64,000 nucleotides of DNA. It comes from Procambarus clarkii (taxonomy: Eukaryota > Arthropoda > Malacostraca > Decapoda > Cambaridae). The notes under the pieces were generated by a model. The model saw nothing but the letters and a program-made list of their open reading frames with translations, searched no databases and was not told where the DNA came from. The position numbers and the translations under genes are program-made. Location of the stretch: contig NC_091230.1 of assembly GCF_040958095.1 (NCBI RefSeq), positions 5,783,322 through 5,847,321 of the forward strand, read 5' to 3'. This document shows positions 1-9,116 of the stretch, in pieces (the first letter of the stretch is position 1; each line of letters starts with the position of its first letter).

Positions 1-137
1 AGGTAGCCAAAAAAGTTAGGTTAGGTTAGGTAGGTTAGGTAGTCGAAAAACAAATAATTCATGAAAACTTGGCTTATTAGGCAAATTGGGCCTTGCATAG
101 TAGGCTGAGAAGTGCGTTCTGGCTACTAGGTACGACA
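1..137 (+). mobile_element. Right half of a TTAGG-bearing TIR element (MITE-like)
   Basis: This is the right end of the same short repeat that is complete at 148-519. It has TTAGG runs, then the inner part of the terminal repeat (CTTGGCTTATTAGGCAAAT), and ends in GTACGACA at 137, followed by TA dinucleotides. Its left part lies outside the window or is missing. No coding potential. Confidence 0.6.
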
Positions 138-147
138 TATATATATA

Positions 148-519
148 TGTCGTACCTAGTAGCCAGAACGCACTTCTCAGCCTACTATTCAAGGCCCGAT
201 TTACCTAATAAGCCAAGTTTTCCTGAATTAATATATTTTCTCTAATTTTTTTCTTATGAAATGATAAAGCTACCCATTTCATTACGTATGAGGTCAATTT
301 TTTTTTATTGGAGTTAAAATTAACGTAGATATATGACCGAACCTAACCAACCCTACCTAACCTAACCTATCTTTATAGGTTAGGTTAGGTAGCCGAAAAA
401 GTTAGGTTAGGTTAGGTTAGGTAGTCGAAAAACAACCAATTCATGAAAACTTGGCTTATTAGGCAAATCGGGCCTTGCATAGTAGGCTGAGAAGTGCGTT
501 CTGGCTACTAGGTCCGACA
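148..519. mobile_element. Complete TTAGG-bearing TIR element (MITE-like), copy 1
   Basis: A 372-bp non-coding element. It begins TGTCGTACCTAGTAGCC and ends with the inverse (ACTAGGTCCGACA). The terminal inverted repeats are about 70 bp and end inward at the AATTAAT/AATTCAT region. The core holds short TTAGG and CCTAA runs facing each other around a small palindrome (near 360-390). Both ends abut TA dinucleotides, consistent with a TA target duplication, although the (TA)n context makes that unprovable. Related copies lie at 61503-61909 and 62143-62523. The arthropod telomere motif is TTAGG, but these runs are short and interrupted, so they belong to the element and are not telomeric DNA. Superfamily not assigned. 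Confidence 0.7.
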
Positions 520-550
520 TATATATATATATATAAATATATATATGATA

Positions 551-635
<85 letters not shown>

Positions 636-717
636 TATATATATTAGATATATATATATTAGATATATATATTAGATATATATATATATAATATAATAAA
701 TATATATATATTAGTAG
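520..717. repeat. (TA)n microsatellite with TTAGATA variants
   Basis: Nearly pure alternating TA with interspersed ATATTAGATATA variants. It joins the TIR element at its left to a Penelope-like fragment at its right. The short ORF across it is low-complexity Tyr/Ile and not a gene. Confidence 0.95.
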
Positions 718-790
718 CAGTCGTTTTGCTTTGTGTCTGGAGAGTTTCTCATGAGTATGTTGGCCGTTTTCTTGGTTTTATAGTAGATTT
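718..790 (-). mobile_element. Inverted scrap of a Penelope-like element
   Basis: Read on the minus strand, this piece repeats the sequence at about 940-1005, which codes KTRKTASLLMRNSPDT of the PLE protein just before the GIY-YIG domain. It is placed head to head with the plus-strand PLE that follows and is duplicated relative to it, so it is a rearranged copy and not simply part of the same reading frame. Confidence 0.65.
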
Positions 791-1122
791 TATAGTAGAA
801 CACAACACATGTACCCCCTATTAGATTATTTTACAGGAACTTCTTTTCCACAGCTCATAAAACGGAGGAAAGGGTCCTGAAAGATATTAATAGAAACGTT
901 ATCCCTACAGACAAAAATCAGAGGATACAACTGACGATTTACTATAAAACCAGAAAAACGGCCAGCCTACTCATGAGAAACTCTCCAGACACAAAGCAGA
1001 ACGCTTTAAAAGAGACCAACGTCGTCTATGCCTTCAAATGCCCACTTGGGGACTGTAAGCTCCAAAAAACCCAGTATATAGGCAAGACAACAACATCTCT
1101 TTCTAGGCGTTTAACTATGCAT
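791..1122 (+). pseudogene. Penelope-like element ORF, 5' piece: linker and start of GIY-YIG domain
   Basis: An open frame ending in the GIY-YIG nuclease domain of a Penelope-like retroelement. Visible motifs are the linker YYKTRKTASLLMRNSP, then NVVYAFKCPLGDC, then YIGKTTTSLSRRLTMH. Penelope-like proteins join a reverse transcriptase to a C-terminal GIY-YIG endonuclease that nicks the target for reverse transcription; the RT part is absent here. Upstream in-frame sequence to about 830 is still PLE-like (STAHKTEERVLKDINRNVIP). The frame is cut at 1122 by insertion of the Gypsy element and resumes at 12382 in phase with QQGSIKEHII, so the two halves were one gene before the insertion. Already 5'-truncated and not functional. 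Confidence 0.85.
1119..1122. repeat. Target-site duplication GCAT (left copy; right copy 12382-12385)
   Basis: GCAT lies directly before the 5' LTR and again directly after the 3' LTR at 12382-12385. Removing the element and one GCAT restores the PLE reading frame, which confirms the boundaries. A 4-bp duplication is within the 4-6 bp range made by LTR-element integrases. Confidence 0.93.
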
Positions 1123-2364
1123 TGTAACAAACTAGGCTGTTGTAAGAATTATCCAGAGTGGTTTATCGACAAAAGAGAATGGGAAGCTGAGCCGCATGGT
1201 GACCTGACCCCCAGGGGAATTCGCGGTGGAAATAACCAACGCTTTGTTCATAGCTGCGTATAATGAATCATCCTATAGTATTCAGTAATTTAGAGAAAAT
1301 TAGCCTTTATTCATTTTGCATTAAAATTGTATTGTATAATAGTACTGGATACAATATCAAGAGTATTCTAATTATTGAGTTTAAGTCACCATCAGTGACG
1401 TCACGAATCAGATCTAACTTTTAAGGCGGAGTGACCGGCGGTCATAGGTCAGCAGGGTTGACATGTCTAGTATTTCTCAAAGTTTTAATAACCATTTTTG
1501 TGATCGGGAACAGCTCTGCCGTTAGATGTTTGTAATTTAATTCAGTAAAATAATTCAACCAGTCTGGATCAATTAAGTACAACAGAGGTTAATTGTTATA
1601 ACTTAAACCTTGCTAGTAACTGGGTAGGACTTTGACTAGGCGGAAGGATACAATACTCTGTCTGGGGTAGTCCAGACAAGGAAAAAATCAGTGTGATCTG
1701 CCGAGCAGCTGGGAGAGGTCAAACATCTTACCTCTCCCCAAGACCAGCCCAACATCCTAGCTGGAAAACATAGAGGTATAGTTGCTATGGTTATGTATAG
1801 AAATAGTCTTCTCATTTGCCACTCAGGTCAAGTAGGGAGTGTTAAAGTGATAGGGAGTGAACATATTTAGATTTTGTTTTAGTTTTCTTTTAATAAATTA
1901 AATTTGTTATTAATTTGCATTTCATTATTTCCATGTGTTTTTATGTGTATACTTGTCCTGGTCACGTGGTCCACACGAGGCAGAGTTGCATTGGGCGCCG
2001 ATTCTAACATCGAATCGGAATTATCATTACCGTGTAATTTATTCCACACTCAAGGTCATCGTTTATAGTGGGGATCAAGCCCCTAGGTTGATTAATTAGC
2101 GTGATCGATCCAGACCTCGATCATTGCTCTTGTATTACTGGTCTGGTGGTGGCAGCAGAGGTGACTCTAGGGTTTTGTTCAGAGCTTAGGTCACGTCATA
2201 CTGGGTGTAGAATCCTAAGTCGGTCAATCGTCTTAGGACCACGTGGCGTGGAGTTGGCTTTGTTAAAAGTTTTGGAGTCCCTTGGTTTAGAAATAAAAGT
2301 AAGAATACGGGTAGAGGGAGTAGAAGGTAGAGAGAAAAGAGAGAAGGACCCAATCTGTGTTACA
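1123..2364 (+). repeat. 5' LTR of the Gypsy element
   Basis: 1242 bp, beginning TGTAACAAACTAGG and ending CTGTGTTACA, with a 7-bp inverted terminus. An AATAAA polyadenylation-type hexamer lies at 1892-1897. The short ORF at 2101-2400 crosses the LTR boundary and is not conserved with a known protein. No TATA box can be fixed with confidence. Confidence 0.95.
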
Positions 2365-2382
2365 ATGGTGCACAGCGGTGGT
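2365..2382 (+). promoter_or_regulatory. Candidate tRNA primer-binding site
   Basis: Directly after the 5' LTR, following one A, the sequence TGGTGCACAGCGGTGG begins with TGG, as expected for a site pairing with the CCA end of a tRNA. I could not name the tRNA. Position is the main support. Confidence 0.5.
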
Positions 2383-4580
2383 TTCAACAATTTTGTTTGA
2401 AATTATTGAAAGGCTCACGCGTCTAGCCGTTCGAACACGTGCGCGGATGCTAAGGAGACAGCCGCGGGCCTGGATTAGCAGTGCGCCCCACAAGTGCGTT
2501 TGAGTGGGGATTGGCGAATCTTGGGTCATGCGGGCTGATATGATTAAGGTTTAGTTAGTAAGATTAGGCTGTTAAAATAGATTTATTGAAAAGGAAACCG
2601 CTCCGAGTTGATTGGACTGGGTACCATACTCGACCCATTGCAATTAATTCAGAGGTGTTGGGAGCCACCATACTCTCAACAGCAGTTCCTTGAGGGCTGT
2701 CGGGGGCGGATATATCTGTGGGACGCCAGTAGATAGTCCGAGGGCGTTATTAGACGACCCAAAACGCTAGGAAAAACGGAACTCCGTGAAGGGCGTTGCG
2801 GCCTCCGAGGGACGGACTAGTAAACTACCTAGCAGCGATTCAACAACTAAGTGATCGCACACTTAGTGGAGGTTGAGTCGTCCCTAGTCATAATTGTTGC
2901 TGAAAGCTGCGTGTCGCTCTGTTGGAACCTAGAGGGTGTGGCCCCTAGGCTAGGTGTGGTACGGCGAGCCGGTAGGAACGATTATAAGATTAAGTCGAGT
3001 GCATTTTTGAATTAAGTATACTTAAATTTATAAAGTAATTTCAGTTTATTTGCGTTGTTCTAGATTTTTTCCCTAAATTTTTTCCCCTAAATTCAATCCC
3101 CGGTTAAAATTTTTCCCAAGTGTTTAGCGGTTTCTTGCATATTAGGCTAAGTGCGTACGTTAAGTTTTGTTATTCCCTGTTGTATTAGTCTAAGTCAGAG
3201 GCGTTGTTGCTAGAGTGTAGTTAATCCTCTGGACTTAGGGCTATATGTTGGTCACGATAGATAAGTGAAGGAGTTTAAGGGATAGTAAAGTTGCGTGTAA
3301 ATGTTATTTGTCTGTGGAATATTTCTAAGTATTTTGGGATAAGTTTTCGGCTAAGTCAATGTCGGAAAGTCGTTAACAGTAATTAATTTGTATTCGTGGG
3401 TCACGTGTATGTTCTGGGTGTCATTAGGATTCCCCAGTCGATGCGCGTGATATTTTCTAGTTGTTACCAGTAAGACGGTAAAATTGTGTTTGTAGACTTA
3501 GAATTCTGTTTTCAGTAGAAACGTAGGTGGAAAATTTTCTAAGTCCAGCTTGGGCTACAATCTGACTTTTTGGCGGAAATTCTAATTTTCAGGTTCGTGT
3601 ATATCCTAGGGTCAGTATTACTCTCTAGTGCGCGCAAGGGACGTAATTCTGTTCGTAAAGCATTAAACAGTGATAATTACATTTTTGCCGAATTTAGTTA
3701 TTTTTCGAGAAAATCGTGTTGTAATTTTGTCAGAGTCCATTTGAGGTGAAAATCTCGGATTTTGACGAAAAATCGAATTAGTGAGTGTTGAAACCGCCCG
3801 ATGTGTCAGTATTGTTCTGTATACAACGTCAGTAGTAAATAATAACGTATTTATATCTGGGAACGAGAAACCCAAATTTTGGTGAATTAAAGGAGTTTTG
3901 TGATATTTGGGGTGATAGAAATTTTTTTTCCCTCGGAGTCAGAAAAATTGGCAGAGTCCAGCAATTGAGTAAAAACGCAGTTTTTGAGTAAAATTCAATT
4001 TTTAGTAAGCATTTATAGGTCCTGGGTGTCTATATTAATCGCTAGAGCGGTTTATTAACGTAAAACTAGTTATTTTTCCTTCAGAACAGAAATTTTTGAT
4101 TTTTCAGCGTTTAAGCGAAAAAGCGCGGGACTTAGTTTTTTTTCAGCGCAGCTGGTCCCGCTCCATCAGTCATCAGTGGCCACGCTGCTCACTTCAAGTG
4201 CGCTTAGTATTCGAGTACAGTAAATATTCTTTATTACTCCATCACGAGTGCTGCGCGTTAGTTGCGTTATCATTTAAATTGTTTTATATAAATTAGATTC
4301 TTTAATTTTTTTAACGTAAAGGACTTAGGCTTCAGCAATAGAACTGCGGGATATTTCACGGTCAGACACGAGTGCGGGGCAGACACTCATTGGATTCACT
4401 TCAGCGATTCTCTCGATAAATCGGTGTATTTCCTACTTTGGGAATTTAGTAGTTGTTTCTTGGAAAAGAGTTGCGATTTTTTTTTATTATTTGTGTAAGA
4501 TCACGGTTGTAGTGAGTCCGGGTCGAGGGTGTACTAAAGGGTAGTTTAGAAGAGACGTGGCACACCAGGAATCACAGAAA
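2383..4580 (+). other. Long 5' leader of the Gypsy element, no convincing ORF
   Basis: About 2.2 kb between the primer-binding site and gag. It contains only short ORFs (under about 85 codons on either strand), none with recognisable domains. Such a long leader is unusual. It may hold packaging or splicing signals, or be the remains of a longer gag. Nothing specific can be assigned. Confidence 0.6.
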
Positions 4581-5372
4581 ATGTTTAACCCAGATAATGA
4601 CCAGTCAGTGGGGACCAGTGGGAGTGGAAGTGGAAGTGTAGAGGACAGCACCTCTTCCGACACCACTGGGGACCACCTAGGTACACCTCATCCGTCACAA
4701 CAACAACCCCAACCCCATCCTCAATTCCCATACCAACCCCATCCTCAATTCCCATACCAACCCCATCCTCAGTTCCCATACCAACCCTTCCCCCAACCCC
4801 AGGCCACTCCATACCCATTCCAACCCCAGGCCACCCCATACCCATACCCATTCCAACCCCAGGCCACCCCATACCCATACCCATTCCAACCCCAGGCCAC
4901 CCCATACCCATACCCATACCCATTCCAGCCCCAGGCCACCCCATACCCACCCCAACCTCAATCCACACCCCAGCCTGAGGTCACCCACACCATACCTCAA
5001 CCCCAACCTCAATCCACACCCCAACCCGAGGCCACCCACACCATACCTCAACCCCAACCTCCATCCACACCCCAACCCCAGGCCACCCACACCATACCTC
5101 AACCCCAACCCCAGGCCGCCACAGCCTTAGACAGGCAGATGCGCACGGAGACGCCGGGCACTCAGTTGTCGCCATACGTAGAGGCGTTAAGTAAAGGCGA
5201 GGGAGCCAAGCCGAGGAACTGTGGCGCGGGTTCATCAGGCGGGAAGCAGCCCACAGCTGCAAGTTCGAGCCACCCTGCGCGGGGTACCAACAGAGATCCG
5301 CGGAGGTGTTACTCCTGCTGGAAGCGCGGGCATATACAGAGGGATTGCGAAGTCACTCCTACGAAAGCATGA
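4581..5372 (+). CDS. gag: Gypsy gag: short Pro/Gln-rich protein with a CCHC zinc knuckle
   Basis: About 263 residues from the first ATG at 4581; in-frame sequence also extends upstream to 4557 without an ATG. After a Ser/Gly-rich N-terminus comes a long Pro/Gln/Thr/Tyr-rich section of imperfect repeats (PYQPHPQF, then PFQPQATPYPYP, then STPQPEATHTIPQPQ). Near the C-terminus is one CCHC knuckle, CYSCWKRGHIQRDC, which binds nucleic acid in Gag nucleocapsids. I see no capsid-like region or major homology region, and the protein is shorter than usual Gypsy Gags (typically 300-500 residues). It ends at a TGA (5370-5372), and the next codon continues in the same frame into pol. Function as a particle protein is inferred from position and the zinc knuckle. 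Confidence 0.75.
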   Translation: MFNPDNDQSVGTSGSGSGSVEDSTSSDTTGDHLGTPHPSQQQPQPHPQFPYQPHPQFPYQPHPQFPYQPFPQPQATPYPFQPQATPYPYPFQPQATPYPYPFQPQATPYPYPYPFQPQATPYPPQPQSTPQPEVTHTIPQPQPQSTPQPEATHTIPQPQPPSTPQPQATHTIPQPQPQAATALDRQMRTETPGTQLSPYVEALSKGEGAKPRNCGAGSSGGKQPTAASSSHPARGTNRDPRRCYSCWKRGHIQRDCEVTPTKA

Positions 5373-8300
5373 AAGCAGGCTCCTAGTGATGGTAGGCCTA
5401 CTTTTGAGGTGAAAGTGGAAGGTGTGAGATTGACAGCTTTTGTTGATACAGGAAGCCAGGCAACGGTCATTAAAAAGTCAGCCTTCAGCAATTTTAAGTA
5501 TGCACGTCTTCAACGTTGCGCAAAGACATTAACAGCAGTCAATGGGGAAAAAATTGAGATCGTAGGTCAAGGTACAGTTAATTTTGAGATTGATGGGGAA
5601 TTGCAGCCTCACACATGTACGATCGTAGAGAACCTTGATTTTCATGGTCACATCTTAATGGGAACTGATTTTCTGTCGCGATTTAATTATTCCTTGTCTG
5701 CTCAAAAAGGGGCTAGGAACTGCAGGTTGCAGTTGGGACAGACTTCCTACCCAGTGGAGATGATCGACCATCCCCCAGTTGTAGCTTCAATTAAGAGGAA
5801 GCTGAAATATAATGCGCACTATCCAAAATTGATTTTTAAGTCTCTTCCAGACACAGTTAAGAGGTCATGCGCATTGCATGCATTGACCAAACAGAGTTGC
5901 CCACCACATTCTGTTAAATTTATTAAAGTAGCCGTGAGACGTCACATACAACCAGGTACCACCCTTCAGGTGGCTGGGAGATGTGATAGTTTATTAATTC
6001 CTCATCACTTAGTTGTAGTGCTCGATAAAGGTGCACTCATTCCAGTTGTCAATCTTTCACATAAGACTTTTCGCTTCAGGGCAGGTGATAGGGTATCTCA
6101 GGGAACCATGGTGGAGGACACAGAAATCTTTCACCATGAGTCAGCTGAGACGCCAGCCGTCACTGCACAATGTAGTGCACTAAATATGTTGAACACTAAA
6201 ACACCATCCAAAGTACAATACCAGACGAGAAATGTTGCACAGAATGTAGAGGAAGTGGAAAAATTAATTTCAGCACTTGATTTGCAACATGTTGCACAGG
6301 CGGATAGGAAGGCACTGAGAGGAGTTTTACGAAAATTCCCGAAATTGTTTGCGACAGAGGATGACCAGATTGGTCTCCTTGATAAGATCGAGCACACCAT
6401 TCCAACTGGTGATCATTTGCCTGTGTACACAAGACAGTGGAGGTTGCCGGAACAGGCAAAGAACATTATCAGGGAGGAGTGCCAGAAAATGTTGAGACAG
6501 GGCGTGATAGAGCCTAGTACGTCACCGTGGCTCTCTCCTGTTGTGCTAGTTCGGAAACCGGACGGTAGTTATCGTTTCTGTGTTGACTACCGGAAGGTGA
6601 ACGATCTAACTAAGGGTGATGTGTATCCGTTGCCCCGAATACAGGAGATAATAGATCAATTTGGTGCTGCTAAGTATTTCTCAACTCTTGACGCAAAATC
6701 GGCGTATTGGGCGATTCCGGTGGCAGAACAAGATAGGGAAAAAACAGCATTCTCGGATGGTAGGCACACTTACCAATTCCGTAGGATGCCGTTTGGTTTG
6801 AAGACAGCGCCTTCGTCGTTTCAGAGGGCCATCAACTTTATCCTTAGTCCGGTACTGGGTAGGCATTCTTTAGCGTACCTGGATGATGATGTGATATATT
6901 CCAGGACGTTTGAGGAACACCTACAGGACTTGACTGAGACTTTGAAGTTGTTAGATCAGGCAGGTTTCAGGCTGAATGTTCAGAAGTGCACCTTGGCGGC
7001 TCAGAAATTCAAATTTCTGGGGTTCCAGGTGTGCCCAGACGGTATCCGACCTGACCCAGATTCTTGCCGCGCCATTGCTGACATGCCTACTCCAAGGACA
7101 GCAAAGGACGTGCGTAGGTTTCTGGGGGCGGCCGGATATTTTCGTCGTCATATTGAAGGTTTCGCTGGCATTTCAGCACCCCTGACTGATCTGACAAAGA
7201 AAAATGCGAAGTTTGTGTGGAAATCTGAACATGACGAGGCCTATCGCAAACTGAAAGACCAACTAATCACGACACCGGTATTGGCTATTCCTGATTTTGA
7301 GAAAGAGTGGGAAGTGCACACTGACGCCAGCGGTATAGCTATTGGCGGGTGCTTAATTCAGCGAGACGCAGATAATTTACCCCATCCAGTAGCCTATTTC
7401 AGTAGGAAGGTCAAAGGACCTGAAGTTCGTTATTCAGCTACGGATCGGGAGGCACTGGCAGTAGTAGAATCAGTTAGGTATTTCGAGCCTTACCTATTTC
7501 AGCGGCATTTTGTAATCTACACAGACCATCGAGCGTTAACACACATATTTAAAAAGCGAACGAAATGCCCACGAATGTCACGCTGGTCTCACGAACTTTC
7601 GGCCCACTCGTTCCAGATTTTGTACAAGCCTGGTCCAGCCCATGTTGTGCCAGATACGCTAAGTAGAAATATAGCGGCAATGCAGATTAATGAAAATATT
7701 GAAACCATTCCATCAGATAAAATGAGAGAATACCAGATGAGCGAGCCTAGATGGAAAGAAATTATTGAGTATTTAGAGGGAGGAAAATACCCGAAAAAGA
7801 AAAAGAATTTACCTATTCATGATTTTGAAATGAAACAGGGCGTCCTGTATTATGTTAATAGCCAGAATGATAGGGCAGTATTTCAGCTAGTTATTCCGGA
7901 CGCGTTGCGGTCATCAGCGTTAAAGCTTGCGCATGCTTCAAAAATTGCAGGGCATCCGGGGATCTTTAAAACGCACTTAAAAGCAAAGTCTCTATTTTAT
8001 TTTCCAGGATTACTTTCTGAGGTAATCAATTTCGTGAAGTCGTGCCCTCGTTGCCAGAGGAGGAAAGGTACCCTTAAGGTACAAGCCCCACTTCAGGAAT
8101 TTCCTGAAATTCGTGAACCGTTAGATCGTGTGGGGGCCGATCTGATTGATTTACACCACAGTCATGCGGGTAACAGATACGTGTTGGTGCTAGTTGACCA
8201 TCTGTCTAGATACACTACATTAGTTGCATTACCTCAGAAGGATTCTCGTACGGTTGCAGATGCGTTCTTGCGTAGGTTCGTTACTGTATTCGGACCTCCT

Positions 8301-9116
8301 AAAGTCTTAGTCTCTGACCGGGGTCAAGAATTCAATGGGAATATATTTAGAGAAGTTTGTAAGATTTTAGAGACAACTTCGGCTTTTACAACAGCCTACC
8401 ACCCACAAGCAAACGGAATGACGGAACGGACTAATCGTTCAGTCAAGGATATGCTTGCAATCCTTGCTGAACATGATGCAAACACCTGGGATGAACACCT
8501 ACCCTATGTTCAGTTCGCCTTGAATACTGCCATCCACCAATCAATTAACACCCAACCACTTCATTTGTTTACTGGTAATTCATGCAATTTCCCGTCAGGT
8601 CTGCTTAACAGACATAATGTTGCATACGGGGAGGACTATCCTTCAGAGGTCCTTGGAAAAATGAGAAATGCATGGAATATTGCAGCTGAAGCGTCCAAGA
8701 AGGCACGGACTCGGTATGCTCATTTTTATGACAAGAAAGTGCGCCCTCTTGAGTTGAAGGAAGGAAGCCTCGTATTGAGAGTGAATGAGGCTGCGCCCGC
8801 CAATCAGAGCAGGAAACTAGCTCCGAGGTGGCGAGGACCCTATAGAGTAATTAAAAGGGCGGGGCCAGTTAATCTTGTTATAAAAGGAGTGTTCGAGGAC
8901 CAGGTGGAAAGGACAATTCACGTAAATAAATTGAAACATTATCATGCTAGAGAGGAATTAGAACTGCCTTCAGCGGGTCTAGTTCCTGACTCAGCAGTGC
9001 TGACTCATGGCTTCACCGACGAGTCAGAAGATGAGGATGACCCTCTGTCATCGCTCATCAGTAGTCAGGTGCAGTCTCGCCACCCTATGGTGACGAGATC
9101 TCGCGCTGTACAGTAA
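5373..9116 (+). CDS. pol: Gypsy pol polyprotein (protease, RT, RNase H, integrase)
   Basis: An uninterrupted frame of about 1247 codons, directly in phase with gag after one TGA; the first ATG lies far inside, so expression probably depends on readthrough. The aspartic protease has FVDTGSQATVI (Asp-Thr-Gly at 5445-5453) and ILMGTDF. The reverse transcriptase shows FCVDYRKVN, FSTLDAKSAYW, MPFGLKTAPSSFQ and catalytic YLDD at 6876-6887. RNase H follows (EVHTDASG, YTDHRALT). Integrase shows a His-His-Cys-Cys finger (HASKIAGH ... CPRCQ, about 7930-8055), then a catalytic Asp-Asp-Glu triad with 35 residues between the last two (SDRGQEF to MTERTNR). The GPY/F module (RWRGPYRVI) follows near 8830. 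All key residues seen are intact. The tail is acidic. No chromodomain was recognised. Confidence 0.95.
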   Translation, partial: KQAPSDGRPTFEVKVEGVRLTAFVDTGSQATVIKKSAFSNFKYARLQRCAKTLTAVNGEKIEIVGQGTVNFEIDGELQPHTCTIVENLDFHGHILMGTDFLSRFNYSLSAQKGARNCRLQLGQTSYPVEMIDHPPVVASIKRKLKYNAHYPKLIFKSLPDTVKRSCALHALTKQSCPPHSVKFIKVAVRRHIQPGTTLQVAGRCDSLLIPHHLVVVLDKGALIPVVNLSHKTFRFRAGDRVSQGTMVEDTEIFHHESAETPAVTAQCSALNMLNTKTPSKVQYQTRNVAQNVEEVEKLISALDLQHVAQADRKALRGVLRKFPKLFATEDDQIGLLDKIEHTIPTGDHLPVYTRQWRLPEQAKNIIREECQKMLRQGVIEPSTSPWLSPVVLVRKPDGSYRFCVDYRKVNDLTKGDVYPLPRIQEIIDQFGAAKYFSTLDAKSAYWAIPVAEQDREKTAFSDGRHTYQFRRMPFGLKTAPSSFQRAINFILSPVLGRHSLAYLDDDVIYSRTFEEHLQDLTETLKLLDQAGFRLNVQKCTLAAQKFKFLGFQVCPDGIRPDPDSCRAIADMPTPRTAKDVRRFLGAAGYFRRHIEGFAGISAPLTDLTKKNAKFVWKSEHDEAYRKLKDQLITTPVLAIPDFEKEWEVHTDASGIAIGGCLIQRDADNLPHPVAYFSRKVKGPEVRYSATDREALAVVESVRYFEPYLFQRHFVIYTDHRALTHIFKKRTKCPRMSRWSHELSAHSFQILYKPGPAHVVPDTLSRNIAAMQINENIETIPSDKMREYQMSEPRWKEIIEYLEGGKYPKKKKNLPIHDFEMKQGVLYYVNSQNDRAVFQLVIPDALRSSALKLAHASKIAGHPGIFKTHLKAKSLFYFPGLLSEVINFVKSCPRCQRRKGTLKVQAPLQEFPEIREPLDRVGADLIDLHHSHAGNRYVLVLVDHLSRYTTLVALPQKDSRTVADAFLRRFVTVFGPPKVLVSDRGQEFNGNIFREVCKILETTSAFTTAYHPQANGMTERTNRSVKDMLAILAEHDANTWDEHLPYVQFALNTAIHQSINTQPLHLFTGNSCNFPSGLLNRHNVAYGEDYPSEVLGKMRNAWNIAAEASKKARTRYAHFYDKKVRPLELKEGSLVLRVNEAAPANQSRKLAPRWRGPYRVIKRAGPVNLVIKGVFEDQVERTIHVNKLKHYHAREELELPSAGLVPDSAVLTHGFTDESEDEDDPLSSLISSQVQSRHPMVTRSRAVQ

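Noticed and set aside
361..425. TTAGG/CCTAA runs as telomere or interstitial telomere
   Set aside because: Runs are short, interrupted, face each other, and recur at fixed places inside TIR elements, so they belong to the elements.
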